Source: AP-15 sp963812675
GTDB taxonomy: Bacteria; Pseudomonadota; Alphaproteobacteria; ATCC43930; CGMCC-115725
Assembly (NCBI GenBank): GCA_963812675.1
Contig: CAWEWR010000002.1
Coordinates: forward strand, 124,001-188,000
Direction of reading: 5' to 3'
DNA: 64,000 bases
Shown: positions 55,919 to 64,000 of the stretch, piece by piece
Layout: each line of letters begins with the position of its first letter
Position numbering within the stretch: position 1 is the stretch's first letter
Program-made: the position numbers and the translations under genes
The notes under the pieces: generated by a model
Told to the model about the DNA's origin: nothing
Database searches by the model: none
Seen by the model: only the letters and a program-made list of their open reading frames with translations

Positions 55919-56261
55919 GAGAGCTCCTAACCGATAGGATCCCTAATGTTGAACAGCCGAGCACACCAGTTCGTCCCGGCAACAGTCCTGTGAATTGCAG
56001 ATACTAGTCTTCTGCTTGTGTCATTTTTTGCACATTTAGTAGACGCCGATATCACTGACCGGAGCCTGCAGCAGCATCAAGGCCAGGAATTGCACGACAT
56101 TGCAGACGGATTGGAGCAGCGAGGCAAGAAAATAGTAAATGAAGTGATCCAGGACTCGATTCCTCCAGCCCGCGCTGCCGGAACCCGGGCAATCAGCTTT
56201 AAGTTAACTTGGTGATGGAGAGCTTTTACGAAATGGTGAACCTCGCTGATGGAGATAGATA
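55919..56261. other. Intergenic stretch without a convincing gene
   Basis: About 340 nt between a minus-strand secreted-protein gene and a plus-strand small gene. It holds only short frames without family similarity or good start signals, and no clear palindrome. It presumably carries the divergent promoters of both neighbours. Confidence 0.5.
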
Positions 56262-56468
56262 ATGACACATGATGCAGTGACACACGATGTTGTGCTGGCT
56301 CATCGGGACGGTTCTCAGAGGAAGTTTCGCGTTTATGGCCGGTCAATGCCCGGCTGCGGCGACACCATTACACTGCCCGTCGATGGGCAGGTAATCAGAG
56401 CGCGGGTAACCGTGAGCTCAGAAAAATCGGAGATGGACCAATCGGTAGATGCCGAGCTGGTCGAGTAA
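56262..56468 (+). CDS. Small hypothetical protein
   Basis: A 68-residue protein (MTHDAVTHDVVLAHRDGSQR, then FRVYGRSMPGCGDTITLPVD) that reads as a small beta-rich domain. GGAGATAG lies about 8 nt upstream of the ATG. No family recognised; the good ribosome-binding site and plausible composition support it. It is followed by tamA after about 110 nt. Confidence 0.5.
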   Translation: MTHDAVTHDVVLAHRDGSQRKFRVYGRSMPGCGDTITLPVDGQVIRARVTVSSEKSEMDQSVDAELVE

Positions 56469-56582
56469 GTTGAATGAGGCTGAGTGAATAGTTGGTGTAG
56501 ACAGAGAAGTTGAACTGCTGCTAAACGCGATCGGCCTTGGGAATAACGTGTTTCGGTGCGCCGTTCCCGGTCGGGGGACGGC

Positions 56583-58364
56583 ATGGGGGTTAGACGGTTC
56601 TTTCTGACGGTAGCGTTGGTCACGGCGCTGGTGCCCGGCGCATCTGTACGCGCCGATCTGAATTACCGGGCTGAAATTACCGGCGCGGAGGATAGCTATC
56701 TCGCCAATCTGCTGGAGAAGGTCTCCGAGCTGAAGACGCTTGAGGACAAGCCGCCGGCGTCCGAGGAAGCGCTGCGCCGGCGCGCCGACCGCGATCTCGG
56801 CAGGCTTGCGGACGCCGCGCACAGCCTCGGCTATTGGGACGCGGAATTCTCTTACGAGGTCGACACCCAGGCCGAGCCCGCAAAGGTCACCGTAAAGGTC
56901 GAGCCTGGCCTACTCTACCATGTCGCCTCGGTCAGGGTTCAGGGACCGGACGGTCAGCCCTTGGCGATCCCAAACGAACCCAAACTGCCGCTCAAACCTG
57001 GCGACCCGGCGCGCACCGGCCCGGTGGTCGCTACCGAAACGGCGCTCGTCGCGGCGCTCGGCGATAGCGGTCATCCTTTCGCCAAGGTGGAAGATCGCCG
57101 GGTCGAGCTCGACAAAGCCGCGCAGACCATGGAAGTAACGTACACGCTCGATCCGGGGCCGGTGGAACATTTTGGTCCGCTCGCGATCACTGGGCTCGAG
57201 CGGCTCGACCCGGGTTATGTAGAGGGACGCATTCGCTGGCAGCGCGGGGCGGTCTACGACGAAGCGAAAGTCGAAGAGACCCGCCGTGCGCTGATCGCCA
57301 GCGGGTTGTTCAGCACGGTCCGGATCACGCCGCAGGCGGACCCCGACAACCCCGGGGATGTGCGGATGACGGTCGATGCGACGGAGCGGTTGCACCGCTC
57401 AATTGGTGCCGGGCTCGCCTACAACACCAGCCAGGGCTTCGGCGCCCGTGCTTTTTGGGAAAACCGCAACCTGTTCGGCAACGCCGAAAATTTGCGGCTC
57501 TCCGCCGAGGTTGGCCAGCAAATCGACGCGTTCCGGGCGAATTTCCGCCGTCCCGATTTTTTGGCCATTGATCAGGACTTCCTGGCGACCGCCGAGATCG
57601 CCAACGACACGCCGGTCGCCTATAATAGCCGGCGCGAGCTCGCCACGGCCGGGATCGAGCGCCGCCTCGACCGCTGGCTGACCGGCGGGCTCTCCCTCTT
57701 GGCTGAAAAAGCAAATGTCACCCAGCTGGCGAATGTCCCAGGGATGGGCACCCAGCGTTACGAGCTGGCCGGCCTGCCTGCCTATATCAAGCTCGATCAG
57801 ACCGACAATCTGCTCAATCCGACAACCGGTTACCGCGCGCAGCTCAGCGTTACGCCGGCGCGCACCTTCTCCGGCTCGCGTCTTACGTTCGCGACGAACC
57901 TGCTTGCGGGCAGCACCTATTGGGCGCTGGGTGACGAGCAACGGGCGGTCCTCGCCGGCAAGCTGGCGCTCGGCTCGCTCGACGGCGCCCCGCTATTTCA
58001 GCTGCCCGCCGACCAGCGCATTTATGCCGGCGGCGGCGGATCGATCCGTCCCTATGGTTGGCAACTGGCGGGACCGCTCGCCCCTAATAAAGACCCGATC
58101 GGCGGGAGGTCGAGCCTGGTGCTCAACTTGGAAGCCCGCATCAAGATCACCGAAACGATCGGTATCGTCCCCTTTGTCGATGCCGGCAGCTATTACGAGA
58201 GCCCGGTGCCGCAGCTCGGCCGCACGCTGCTTTACGGCGTAGGCCTAGGGGCGCGTTATTACACAGCGTTCGGGCCGTTGCGGCTCGACCTCGCGACCCC
58301 GCTGCACAAGCGCAGCGCCGATTCCCCGATCCAGGTCTATATCAGCCTCGGCCAGGCCTTCTGA
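56583..58364 (+). CDS. tamA: TamA-like Omp85-family outer-membrane assembly protein
   Basis: A 593-residue outer-membrane protein with a signal peptide (RRFFLTVALVTALVPGASVR), POTRA-type repeats (about 30-270, including VEGRIRWQRGAVYDEAKVEE), and a C-terminal Omp85 beta-barrel. The barrel includes YAGGGGSIRPYGWQLAGPL and ends in a terminal Phe (YISLGQAF). TamA works with TamB in outer-membrane protein or lipid transport; no tamB lies next to it here. Start ATG 56583; a longer GTG start at 56556 would precede the signal peptide. Confidence 0.9.
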   Translation: MGVRRFFLTVALVTALVPGASVRADLNYRAEITGAEDSYLANLLEKVSELKTLEDKPPASEEALRRRADRDLGRLADAAHSLGYWDAEFSYEVDTQAEPAKVTVKVEPGLLYHVASVRVQGPDGQPLAIPNEPKLPLKPGDPARTGPVVATETALVAALGDSGHPFAKVEDRRVELDKAAQTMEVTYTLDPGPVEHFGPLAITGLERLDPGYVEGRIRWQRGAVYDEAKVEETRRALIASGLFSTVRITPQADPDNPGDVRMTVDATERLHRSIGAGLAYNTSQGFGARAFWENRNLFGNAENLRLSAEVGQQIDAFRANFRRPDFLAIDQDFLATAEIANDTPVAYNSRRELATAGIERRLDRWLTGGLSLLAEKANVTQLANVPGMGTQRYELAGLPAYIKLDQTDNLLNPTTGYRAQLSVTPARTFSGSRLTFATNLLAGSTYWALGDEQRAVLAGKLALGSLDGAPLFQLPADQRIYAGGGGSIRPYGWQLAGPLAPNKDPIGGRSSLVLNLEARIKITETIGIVPFVDAGSYYESPVPQLGRTLLYGVGLGARYYTAFGPLRLDLATPLHKRSADSPIQVYISLGQAF

Positions 58365-58442
58365 ACGGAGGCTCGAAATGCCCGGATCCGCGGTGTGCTT
58401 GCGGGAAGTCGGCAGTACCTTCACCCCCCCAGCGTGGAGGGC

Positions 58443-58754
58443 TCACCAGCGAGAGGGTAAGCGGGGGTCGCCCGGCAAAATCTGCAATTCTCGATACAAG
58501 CGCGCCGCCAGAAGAACGGCAAGGGCAACCACGAAAGCCCAGGTAAGCGGCAAGGCTGCGATGCGGGCAATCGCAGTCGCGGCCCAAGCGAGAACCGAAA
58601 AAACGCTCGCTCCTACGGCGAGCGCGAGCAAACCAGCAAAACAGCGCCGGCCGATCTGGCGTCTGCTTTCCAACCAAAGCGCGGCGGCCGCCGCAACAAA
58701 CCCGATGCCGCCCGCGGCGATCAGCAGTCCGGGCACGGGGCAGCCTCCCGGCAT
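58443..58754 (-). CDS. Small three-helix membrane protein
   Basis: A 103-residue protein with about three hydrophobic helices (GLLIAAGGIGFVAAAAALWL, GLLALAVGASVFSVLAWAAT, TWAFVVALAVLLAARLYREL). Function unknown. Its start overlaps the 3' end of the small gene at 58721 by 34 nt, suggesting coupling. Confidence 0.5.
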   Translation of the reverse strand: MPGGCPVPGLLIAAGGIGFVAAAAALWLESRRQIGRRCFAGLLALAVGASVFSVLAWAATAIARIAALPLTWAFVVALAVLLAARLYRELQILPGDPRLPSRW

Positions 58755-58888
58755 CTGGCGCTGCGTGCGACGCGCTCGAATAGGAGCTCGATGCTGCGGC
58801 GATCGACGCCGTCGCTCTTCATCAGAAGGCCGACCAAGGGATCTTCAACCAGCTCGGCGAGCGAATACTCGATGATTTTGTGGTCCAT
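58721..58888 (-). CDS. Conserved-looking small hypothetical protein
   Basis: A 55-residue protein (MDHKIIEYSLAELVEDPLVG, then LLMKSDGVDRRSIELLFERV) with a regular helical pattern, and a Cys-containing tail that may not be conserved. Start ATG 58888. No domain recognised. Confidence 0.55.
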   Translation of the reverse strand: MDHKIIEYSLAELVEDPLVGLLMKSDGVDRRSIELLFERVARSARCREAAPCPDC

Positions 58889-59130
58889 CACGCTTCTCCC
58901 GATCCCCCGACCCATTCATCTCCAACAACCAGTAGCTAAGTCGTTAACGGACCGACGCCACGCCGGATGTTCAAGGGGTCCGGCGCGGCAAAACCCCGGC
59001 CGGCATCCCTGAATGAATACAGGCGGGGATTGCGACATGTTCCCGAGGAGTTCCCGCTCGTGCACCGCTGGGCTGGACGCAATGAGTGCGACAATTCACA
59101 CTCGCGCCGTCATCTGCAGGAGAGGCGGCG

Positions 59131-60039
59131 ATGGAACTGGGAAAACTCGGCGTTTGGATCTCGATGGACAGCATGACCGCAGCGGCCGCGGCGGCGTTCG
59201 CGAAACGGATCGAAGAGTGGGGCTATGCCGCGCTGTGGATCCCCGAAAGTCGCGGGCGGAATGCGCTGGTGCACTCCTCCTGGCTGCTCGCGAATACGCA
59301 AAGGCTGACAGTGGCGACTGGCATCGCCAACATCTACGCTCGCGATCCGATGGCGATGGCCAATGGACAGCGCGGCCTCAACGAACAGTCGAACGGCCGT
59401 TTCCTCCTTGGAGTCGGCGTGTCGCATCGGCCGATGGTCCAAGGGGTGCGTGGCCACACCTACGGCAAGCCGGTGGCAACCATGCGGACGTATCTGGCGG
59501 GGATGCGCGACGCGCCCTATCAGGCGCCAATGCCGCAGGAGAGGCCGCTGACGGTTGTTGCCGCGTTGGGTCCTAGAATGTTGGCCCTGTCATCCGAGTT
59601 TGCCGATGGTGCCCACCCGTACAATACGACACCGGAGCACACCGCGAAGGCCCGCGAGATCCTCGGGCCTGGCAAGCTCCTCTGTCCGGAAGTCTGGGTT
59701 CTGTTGGAGACCGACCCGGCGGCGGCGCGGCGCGCCGCGCGCGAGGCGCTTTCGCGCTATATGCAACTCGAGAACTACGTCGGCAGCTGGCGGCGCGAGG
59801 GCTTCGGTGATGACGATCTCTCGGGTGGCGGCTCGACGCGTTTTCTCGACGCTATGATCGGGTGGGGCGACGAAGGTGCGATCCGCGCACGAGTCCAGCA
59901 GCACTGGGATGCCGGCGCCGACCATGTCTGCATCCAGCCGATCAGTTCCCAGGGCAGTTCCCAGGGCAGTTCCCGGGGTTCGCGGCACCTTGCCGACGAC
60001 AAAATTCTCGAATTGCTGGCGCCCGCGCGCCGATCTTGA
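59131..60039 (+). CDS. LLM-class F420/flavin oxidoreductase
   Basis: A 302-residue luciferase-like TIM barrel: MELGKLGVWISMDSMTAAAA, EWGYAALWIPESRGRNALVH, RLTVATGIANIYARDPMAMA and RFLLGVGVSHRPMVQGVRGH. AGGAGAGG precedes the ATG. Near the C-terminus three tandem 12-nt units (59943-59978) add SSQG-type residues in a loop. It differs from the other LLM gene at 32954. Substrate unknown. Confidence 0.88.
   Translation: MELGKLGVWISMDSMTAAAAAAFAKRIEEWGYAALWIPESRGRNALVHSSWLLANTQRLTVATGIANIYARDPMAMANGQRGLNEQSNGRFLLGVGVSHRPMVQGVRGHTYGKPVATMRTYLAGMRDAPYQAPMPQERPLTVVAALGPRMLALSSEFADGAHPYNTTPEHTAKAREILGPGKLLCPEVWVLLETDPAAARRAAREALSRYMQLENYVGSWRREGFGDDDLSGGGSTRFLDAMIGWGDEGAIRARVQQHWDAGADHVCIQPISSQGSSQGSSRGSRHLADDKILELLAPARRS
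59943..59978 (+). repeat. 12-nt tandem repeat inside the LLM gene
   Basis: Three head-to-tail copies of CAGTTCCCAGGG, the last with one change, encoding SSQG SSQG SSRG. In frame, so copy-number change would lengthen or shorten a loop without breaking the gene. Confidence 0.9.
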
Positions 60040-60081
60040 CGCGTTTCGGCGCGCGTCCGACATTGTAGATCGATCTGCTGG

Positions 60082-60106
60082 CCGGCACGGCTTTCCGCCG
60101 TGCCGG
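60082..60106. repeat. Perfect 10-bp hairpin upstream of apaG
   Basis: CCGGCACGGC / GCCGTGCCGG with loop TTTCC, ending about 20 nt before the apaG ATG and just before its ribosome-binding site. No T-tract follows. It could be a 3' structure of the LLM transcript or influence apaG translation. Confidence 0.7.
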
Positions 60107-60125
60107 GCCGGAATGCGAGAGGGCT

Positions 60126-60524
60126 ATGACCATGTATTCAGAAACCACCCGATCCATCAGGGTCACGGTCAAGCCGTTCTACCTGGAGGACCAATCCTCG
60201 CCGGTCGAGGACCATTACGTCTGGGCCTACCATGTCCGCATCGAGAATCGCGGCAAGGAAACCGTCCAGCTGCGTCACCGGCATTGGCAAATCACCGACA
60301 GCCGCGGACAGATAAAGGAGGTGCGCGGGGATGGTGTCGTCGGCGAGCAGCCGGTGCTCGCTCCCGGCGAGGCCTTCGAATATACCAGCGGCACCCCGTT
60401 GCCGACCCCGTCCGGAATCATGGTGGGGACGTATGAGATGGAAACGAGGGGCGGCGATAGCTTCTCGGTCCGCATCCCCGCCTTCTCGCTCGACAGCCCC
60501 CATCAGCCGGTGCGGCTTAATTAA
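60126..60524 (+). CDS. apaG: ApaG protein
   Basis: A 132-residue ApaG, a fibronectin-III-like fold named for its link to diadenosine tetraphosphate metabolism and Co2+/Mg2+ resistance. It has YSETTRSIRVTVKPFYLEDQ, the conserved YHVRIENRGKETVQLRHRHW, the GDGVVGEQPVLAPGE glycine motif and GTYEMETRGG. Near-usual length. It lies between the LLM oxidoreductase and folE. Confidence 0.95.
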   Translation: MTMYSETTRSIRVTVKPFYLEDQSSPVEDHYVWAYHVRIENRGKETVQLRHRHWQITDSRGQIKEVRGDGVVGEQPVLAPGEAFEYTSGTPLPTPSGIMVGTYEMETRGGDSFSVRIPAFSLDSPHQPVRLN

Positions 60525-60590
60525 GCCGAGGCGGGGCATTTCACGTTGCGTCCCGCCGGTGAGCCTTTGCAACCAACAAGAGAAGCCTCG

Positions 60591-61247
60591 ATGCCGCGAG
60601 CTTTCGCCTCCTCCGTGTCCCTGTCCGAAAACTCCCTTAAATCCGTCCCGGCGCGGCGGCCGACCCGCGAAGAAGCCCTGGATGCGGTTCGCACGCTGCT
60701 GCGCTGGGCCGGCGACGACCCCACCCGCGAAGGCCTGCTTGGCACTCCCGACCGCGTCGTGCGCTCCTACGAGGAGTTCTTCAGCGGCTACGGCGAGGAT
60801 CCGGTAGCGCTGCTGCAGCGCACCTTCGAGGAAACCGATGGTTACGACGAAATCGTTGCGCTGAAGGACATCCGTTTCGAATCGCATTGCGAGCACCACA
60901 TCGCGCCGATAATCGGCAAAGTGCACGTCGCCTACCTGCCCAGCAAGCGGGTGGTCGGCATTTCAAAGCTCGCGCGGCTCGTCGAAGTCTATGCCAAGCG
61001 ACTGCAAATCCAGGAAAAAATGACAGCGCAGATTGCCAACACGCTCGACGAGGTGCTGCAGCCCAAGGGGGTCGCCGTGGTGATCGAGGCGGCCCATCAA
61101 TGCATGACCACGCGCGGCGTGCACAAGCCAGGGGTCACAATGGTGACCAGCCGGATGCTCGGGGCATTCCGGGATGACCCGCTCAGCCGGCGCGAGGTCC
61201 TGGCGATGATCGGCACCCCGGGCGGCGCCAAGCTCGACAACGTCTGA
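60591..61247 (+). CDS. folE: GTP cyclohydrolase I
   Basis: A 218-residue GTP cyclohydrolase I, the first enzyme of folate/tetrahydropterin synthesis. The zinc ligands are in ESHCEHHIAPIIGKVHVAYL and HQCMTTRGVHKPG; GISKLARLVEVYAKRLQIQE is the pterin-site signature. The start at 60591 excludes a nonconserved extension. It converges with the lipoprotein gene, whose stop lies 4 nt away. Confidence 0.96.
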   Translation: MPRAFASSVSLSENSLKSVPARRPTREEALDAVRTLLRWAGDDPTREGLLGTPDRVVRSYEEFFSGYGEDPVALLQRTFEETDGYDEIVALKDIRFESHCEHHIAPIIGKVHVAYLPSKRVVGISKLARLVEVYAKRLQIQEKMTAQIANTLDEVLQPKGVAVVIEAAHQCMTTRGVHKPGVTMVTSRMLGAFRDDPLSRREVLAMIGTPGGAKLDNV

Positions 61248-61251
61248 GCCG

Positions 61252-61767
61252 CTAGCCTTTCGGCGGCGGCTCGGGAGCGGGTAGGACGCGCCTTTCAACT
61301 TCGCCGGCGAGATCGCCGAAACTGAGAAAGATGCGATAGCTGCGCCAGTCGCGGCGATATTCGATTTCGTCGGGCAGCGGGATCGAGGCGGTCGAGACCA
61401 TCGCCAGAAGTTGGGCATCGCCTTGCGGTGCGCCGGTGACCACGGCGGGAACGGGTGCGACTTTGTCGATGCCGAAGATGCTGCCTTCGTAGGGAGTATC
61501 GATCTGCCTTTGGTAAAACGCGACGCTCGGCGACGGGTTGACATGGAGGTACGAAGCCGGTGTCGCCTGACCGTCGGGCGCGACCAGCTCCGCAGTACGC
61601 AGCGGCAGGCGGTCGACCGCGTCGATCTCGATGCTGTTGACGACACCGCCGGGAGGGAAGCGCGCACGCACTTGATCCGTCGGCAGTGGCGCCAACCCGC
61701 TCTCCGGGGCGCAGGCGCCGACGACAGCCAGCGTCAGCAAAAACGCGGCGGTGCGCACCCAACCCAC
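61252..61767 (-). CDS. Hypothetical lipoprotein
   Basis: A 171-residue protein with a lipoprotein signal (TAAFLLTLAVVGAC, lipobox VGAC) followed by a beta-rich domain (VVNSIEIDAVDRLPLRTAEL, YEGSIFGIDKVAPVPAVVTG). No domain recognised. It lies 13 nt after the S41 protease gene on the same strand, so it may be co-expressed, possibly as a periplasmic partner; this is inference. Confidence 0.75.
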   Translation of the reverse strand: MGWVRTAAFLLTLAVVGACAPESGLAPLPTDQVRARFPPGGVVNSIEIDAVDRLPLRTAELVAPDGQATPASYLHVNPSPSVAFYQRQIDTPYEGSIFGIDKVAPVPAVVTGAPQGDAQLLAMVSTASIPLPDEIEYRRDWRSYRIFLSFGDLAGEVERRVLPAPEPPPKG

Positions 61768-61780
61768 AGGATCGACGATG

Positions 61781-63139
61781 TCAGCCGTGCTGCGCTCCCG
61801 ACTCTCGGCGTACCGCCTTTTGCAGAAAGTCGAGAGCGGCGGCGACCTGCGGGTCGTTGCCGGTCCCGATGATCATCGGCTTGATCGGGTGCTCCGCCTC
61901 GGCAGTACTGGTCCGACCGGCGCTTGCAGCGCTGGCGCCCGGTGGCGAGTTGATCGAGCCGCCGTTCTTCAGAGCCCCGTAGAGATCGCTTTCGAAGCTG
62001 ATCACGGCATTTGCCACCTGTTGGTTTTTCGGGACATTGACGACGATATCGGGTGAAATGCCCTGGCCCTGAATGGAACGGCCGGACGGCGTGTAGTACA
62101 GCGCCGTGGTTAGCCGGAGCGCGCCGCGGCCCTCCAGCGGAATGATCGTCTGCACCGAGCCCTTGCCAAAGCTGCGGGTTCCCATGACGGTCGCGCGGTG
62201 GTGGTCCTGCAAGGCGCCGGCGACGATTTCCGCAGCCGACGCCGAGGCGCTGTTGATCAGCACGACCATCGGTGTCCCGCGGAGCATGTCGCCGGTCACC
62301 TGAGCGCGGTAGATATGGTCGTCCGCGGTGTTGCGGCCGCGCGTCGTGACCACGACGCCGCCGTCGAGAAAAACCCCAGCGACGTCGATCGAAGCGTCGA
62401 GCAACCCGCCGGGGTCGTTACGCAAATCGAGGATGAAGCCGTTCAGCCGGCCCTGCGTCCGTGTCTTCATTCGCTCGATCGCACCGGCAAGCTCGGAGGC
62501 AGTATTCTCGGTAAAGGTAGTAATGCGGGCATAGCCGATGTTGTTCGGCTTGAGGTCGGATTTGACCGAGACGACGCGGATCACGTTGCGGGTCAACGTC
62601 ACATCGAAAGGGGCGCGGTCGTTGCGCGCGATAGTCAAGGTCACCCGGCTTCCCGCCGCCCCCCGCAGCCGTTTGACCACTTCCTCGACATCCATGCCGG
62701 TGGTCGGAAGAGCGTCGATCTTGACAATGCGGTCTCCCGGCTCGATCCCCGCCTCGGCGGCCGGCGTGCCGTCGATCGGCGAGATCACCTCCGGCACTTT
62801 CCCTTCGAGGGTCAGCTCGACACCAATGCCGCCGAATTGGCCGCGGGTCACCGCGGTCATCTGCTGATACTGCTCCTGATCCATGTAATCGGAATGCGGA
62901 TCAAGGCGCGTCAGCATGCCCTTCAGAGCATCCTTGGCGAGATCGCCGCCGGTCACCGGCGCGACGTAATTTTTCTCGACCTGCTTCATCGCGTCCTGGA
63001 TCAGGCCGAGATCGCCGGCGTCGGCCGGGTAGGCCCCGGTACCCGCCCCGGCGCTGTCGCAGGCGCACAGCGTCAGCGAGACCAGAACGACGGCGGCGGC
63101 CCTTACAGCCGAGTGGTGCGGGCGTGGAATGTCGATCAT
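61781..63139 (-). CDS. S41-family C-terminal processing protease
   Basis: A 452-residue periplasmic protease with a lipoprotein-like signal (VVLVSLTLCAC). A PDZ domain (about 110-190, GQFGGIGVELTLEGKVPEVI) is followed by the S41 core with Ser in VLINSASASAAEIVAGALQD and Lys in GTRSFGKGSVQTIIPLEGRG. The C-terminal extension is low-complexity. The start at 63139 (MIDIPRPHH) fits the signal sequence; the frame extends to 63319. Probably degrades or trims periplasmic proteins. Confidence 0.93.
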   Translation of the reverse strand: MIDIPRPHHSAVRAAAVVLVSLTLCACDSAGAGTGAYPADAGDLGLIQDAMKQVEKNYVAPVTGGDLAKDALKGMLTRLDPHSDYMDQEQYQQMTAVTRGQFGGIGVELTLEGKVPEVISPIDGTPAAEAGIEPGDRIVKIDALPTTGMDVEEVVKRLRGAAGSRVTLTIARNDRAPFDVTLTRNVIRVVSVKSDLKPNNIGYARITTFTENTASELAGAIERMKTRTQGRLNGFILDLRNDPGGLLDASIDVAGVFLDGGVVVTTRGRNTADDHIYRAQVTGDMLRGTPMVVLINSASASAAEIVAGALQDHHRATVMGTRSFGKGSVQTIIPLEGRGALRLTTALYYTPSGRSIQGQGISPDIVVNVPKNQQVANAVISFESDLYGALKNGGSINSPPGASAASAGRTSTAEAEHPIKPMIIGTGNDPQVAAALDFLQKAVRRESGAQHG

Positions 63140-63228
63140 CAGGTTCTCGCGGAGCCTTTGGCGCGGATCAGCCGCGCTGAATGTAGTCTCTAGGAGGCCT
63201 GCTTCCAGGGCGGTCCAGCCGAGCACGG

Positions 63229-64000
63229 TCAATCCAGGGAGAAACCGCGCCTGCGCAAGAAGGTCGGGAAACTTTGGCCTTCGGGTTGGACGGCCTGCCG
63301 CGCCTTGTCTTCCGACCAACCGTAAAAAGACGCGTAACCAAAGACATCGGAAGAGCGTTGCTGCTCGCGCGGCAGCGAGTATCGCGCATCGCGGCGCCGG
63401 TCATAGTCATCGACCGCCTCGGCGAGCCCGCTCTCGTCATAGTGGTCGATGTGCACTGTTGCCTCGAGCGGAAGGCGCATGCTGACGTGTCCAGCGGCGG
63501 CGGGGTAGCCGATACACAACCCCGCTACCGGGAACACCTTGTCGGGCAGACCCAAAATCTCGGCGACCGAGTTGGCGTGATTGCGGATTACGCTGATCGG
63601 ACAGCACCCTAGACCTGCGGTTTCGGCAGCCAGGATGAAGGTCTGCAAGACCAGCGCCGCATCGATGGCGGCGTTGAAGAACCCTTCGAGCTTGCCATTC
63701 TGGTTGATGTGGCCCCGCAGCTCGCCGATCCGCTCCAGGCGATGGGCGTCGCCGCAAAAAACCACAAATTCCGGGGCATTTTCGACCCAAGGCATATCGG
63801 GCACGAGCGCCGCGAGGCGGTCCCGGCTCTGGCGGTCCCTGACCCAAATGACTGTGGCTTGCTGGAAATCCGATTTCGAGGAGGCCGAAAAGGCCGTTCC
63901 CAGCAATAGGCGCAGCAAGGATTCGGGGACCGGGCGTTCGGCATAACGCCGATGGGTACGGCGCATCAGGACTTGGCGGAGCCATGGCAGATCGGGCAGA
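63229..64000 (-). CDS. Nitroreductase-family protein (5' end outside window)
   Basis: An FMN-dependent nitroreductase-fold protein. Seen are MRRTHRRYAERPVPESLLRL, a substrate/flavin region (FILAAETAGLGCCPISVIRN) and FPVAGLCIGYPAAAGHVSMR; the C-terminus is RRRGFSLD. The frame is open to the end of the window (LPDLPWLRQVL before the first ATG at 63966), so the gene probably begins beyond base 64000. Confidence 0.85.
   Translation of the reverse strand, partial: LPDLPWLRQVLMRRTHRRYAERPVPESLLRLLLGTAFSASSKSDFQQATVIWVRDRQSRDRLAALVPDMPWVENAPEFVVFCGDAHRLERIGELRGHINQNGKLEGFFNAAIDAALVLQTFILAAETAGLGCCPISVIRNHANSVAEILGLPDKVFPVAGLCIGYPAAAGHVSMRLPLEATVHIDHYDESGLAEAVDDYDRRRDARYSLPREQQRSSDVFGYASFYGWSEDKARQAVQPEGQSFPTFLRRRGFSLD

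Noticed and set aside
56018..56215. 65-codon plus-strand frame
   Set aside because: No ribosome-binding site, no family similarity and unremarkable composition.
58418..58465. Possible GGGTGAGGG-type repeat after tamA
   Set aside because: The arms pair poorly and the match to the repeats at 46059 and 47334 is too weak to claim.

Overview
The window is a GC-rich chromosomal segment of an alphaproteobacterium. The evidence is split glyQ/glyS, a PhaR-type PHA regulator, ApaG, an EmrAB-type pump, Omp85/TamA, and intergenic palindromes of the kind common in Rhizobiales and Rhodospirillales. The genus cannot be fixed from the sequence alone. Both ends cut genes: an RND pump subunit on the left and a nitroreductase-family gene on the right. 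No rRNA, tRNA, CRISPR array or intact insertion sequence was seen.

Layout. 1-3.2 kb holds the end of an RND efflux operon. 3.2-6.3 kb has a LysR regulator divergent from an SDR/DUF427 pair, beside a degenerate second copy of the same divergent promoter, plus Baeyer-Villiger monooxygenase (BVMO) remnants and a possible IS256 scrap. 6.3-10.6 kb carries CoA-thioester metabolism (two acyl-CoA dehydrogenases, a class III CoA-transferase) and a DUF5681-like gene. 10.6-12 kb has a BrnT-like remnant and a tandem universal stress protein. 12-16 kb is an EmrAB-type pump with a divergent, frameshifted LysR gene. 16-19.2 kb pairs a gentisate-dioxygenase-like cupin with two PuuE-like deacetylases. 19.3-24 kb is a type I secretion cassette (Sel1-repeat protein, HlyD, ABC ATPase) whose ATPase is cut at its 5' end.

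24.0-32.7 kb is the most unusual part: a mosaic, partly AT-richer glycosylation island. It holds a GT32-GT4 fusion, a sugar O-methyltransferase, a 974-residue protein (O-fucosyltransferase-like, TPR, two methyltransferases), a GT2-TPR protein, and a CgeB-like glycosyltransferase separated from it only by an in-frame TAG. A C-terminal module (WIYE..LL.EYA.NAYW...R..ANA.FA) recurs in whole or in part three times. The island probably modifies a surface glycan or protein, but no substrate can be named.

33-64 kb is mainly conserved housekeeping: an LLM oxidoreductase and CinA; a copper-delivery set (SCO1, PCuAC, DUF2946) with MepA and a GST; PhaR and a PhaC-like protein; pyruvate phosphate dikinase; GlyS/GlyQ; an S49 peptidase; a TrmN6-like methyltransferase; a polyprenyl diphosphate synthase; an enoyl-CoA hydratase; the transglutaminase / alpha-E / circularly permuted ATP-grasp cassette; TamA; a second LLM oxidoreductase; ApaG; FolE; a lipoprotein; an S41 protease; and a nitroreductase-family protein. 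Four intergenic palindromic repeats of three types lie between these genes. Start sites were set by Shine-Dalgarno position and family N-termini, so several differ from the longest open frame.
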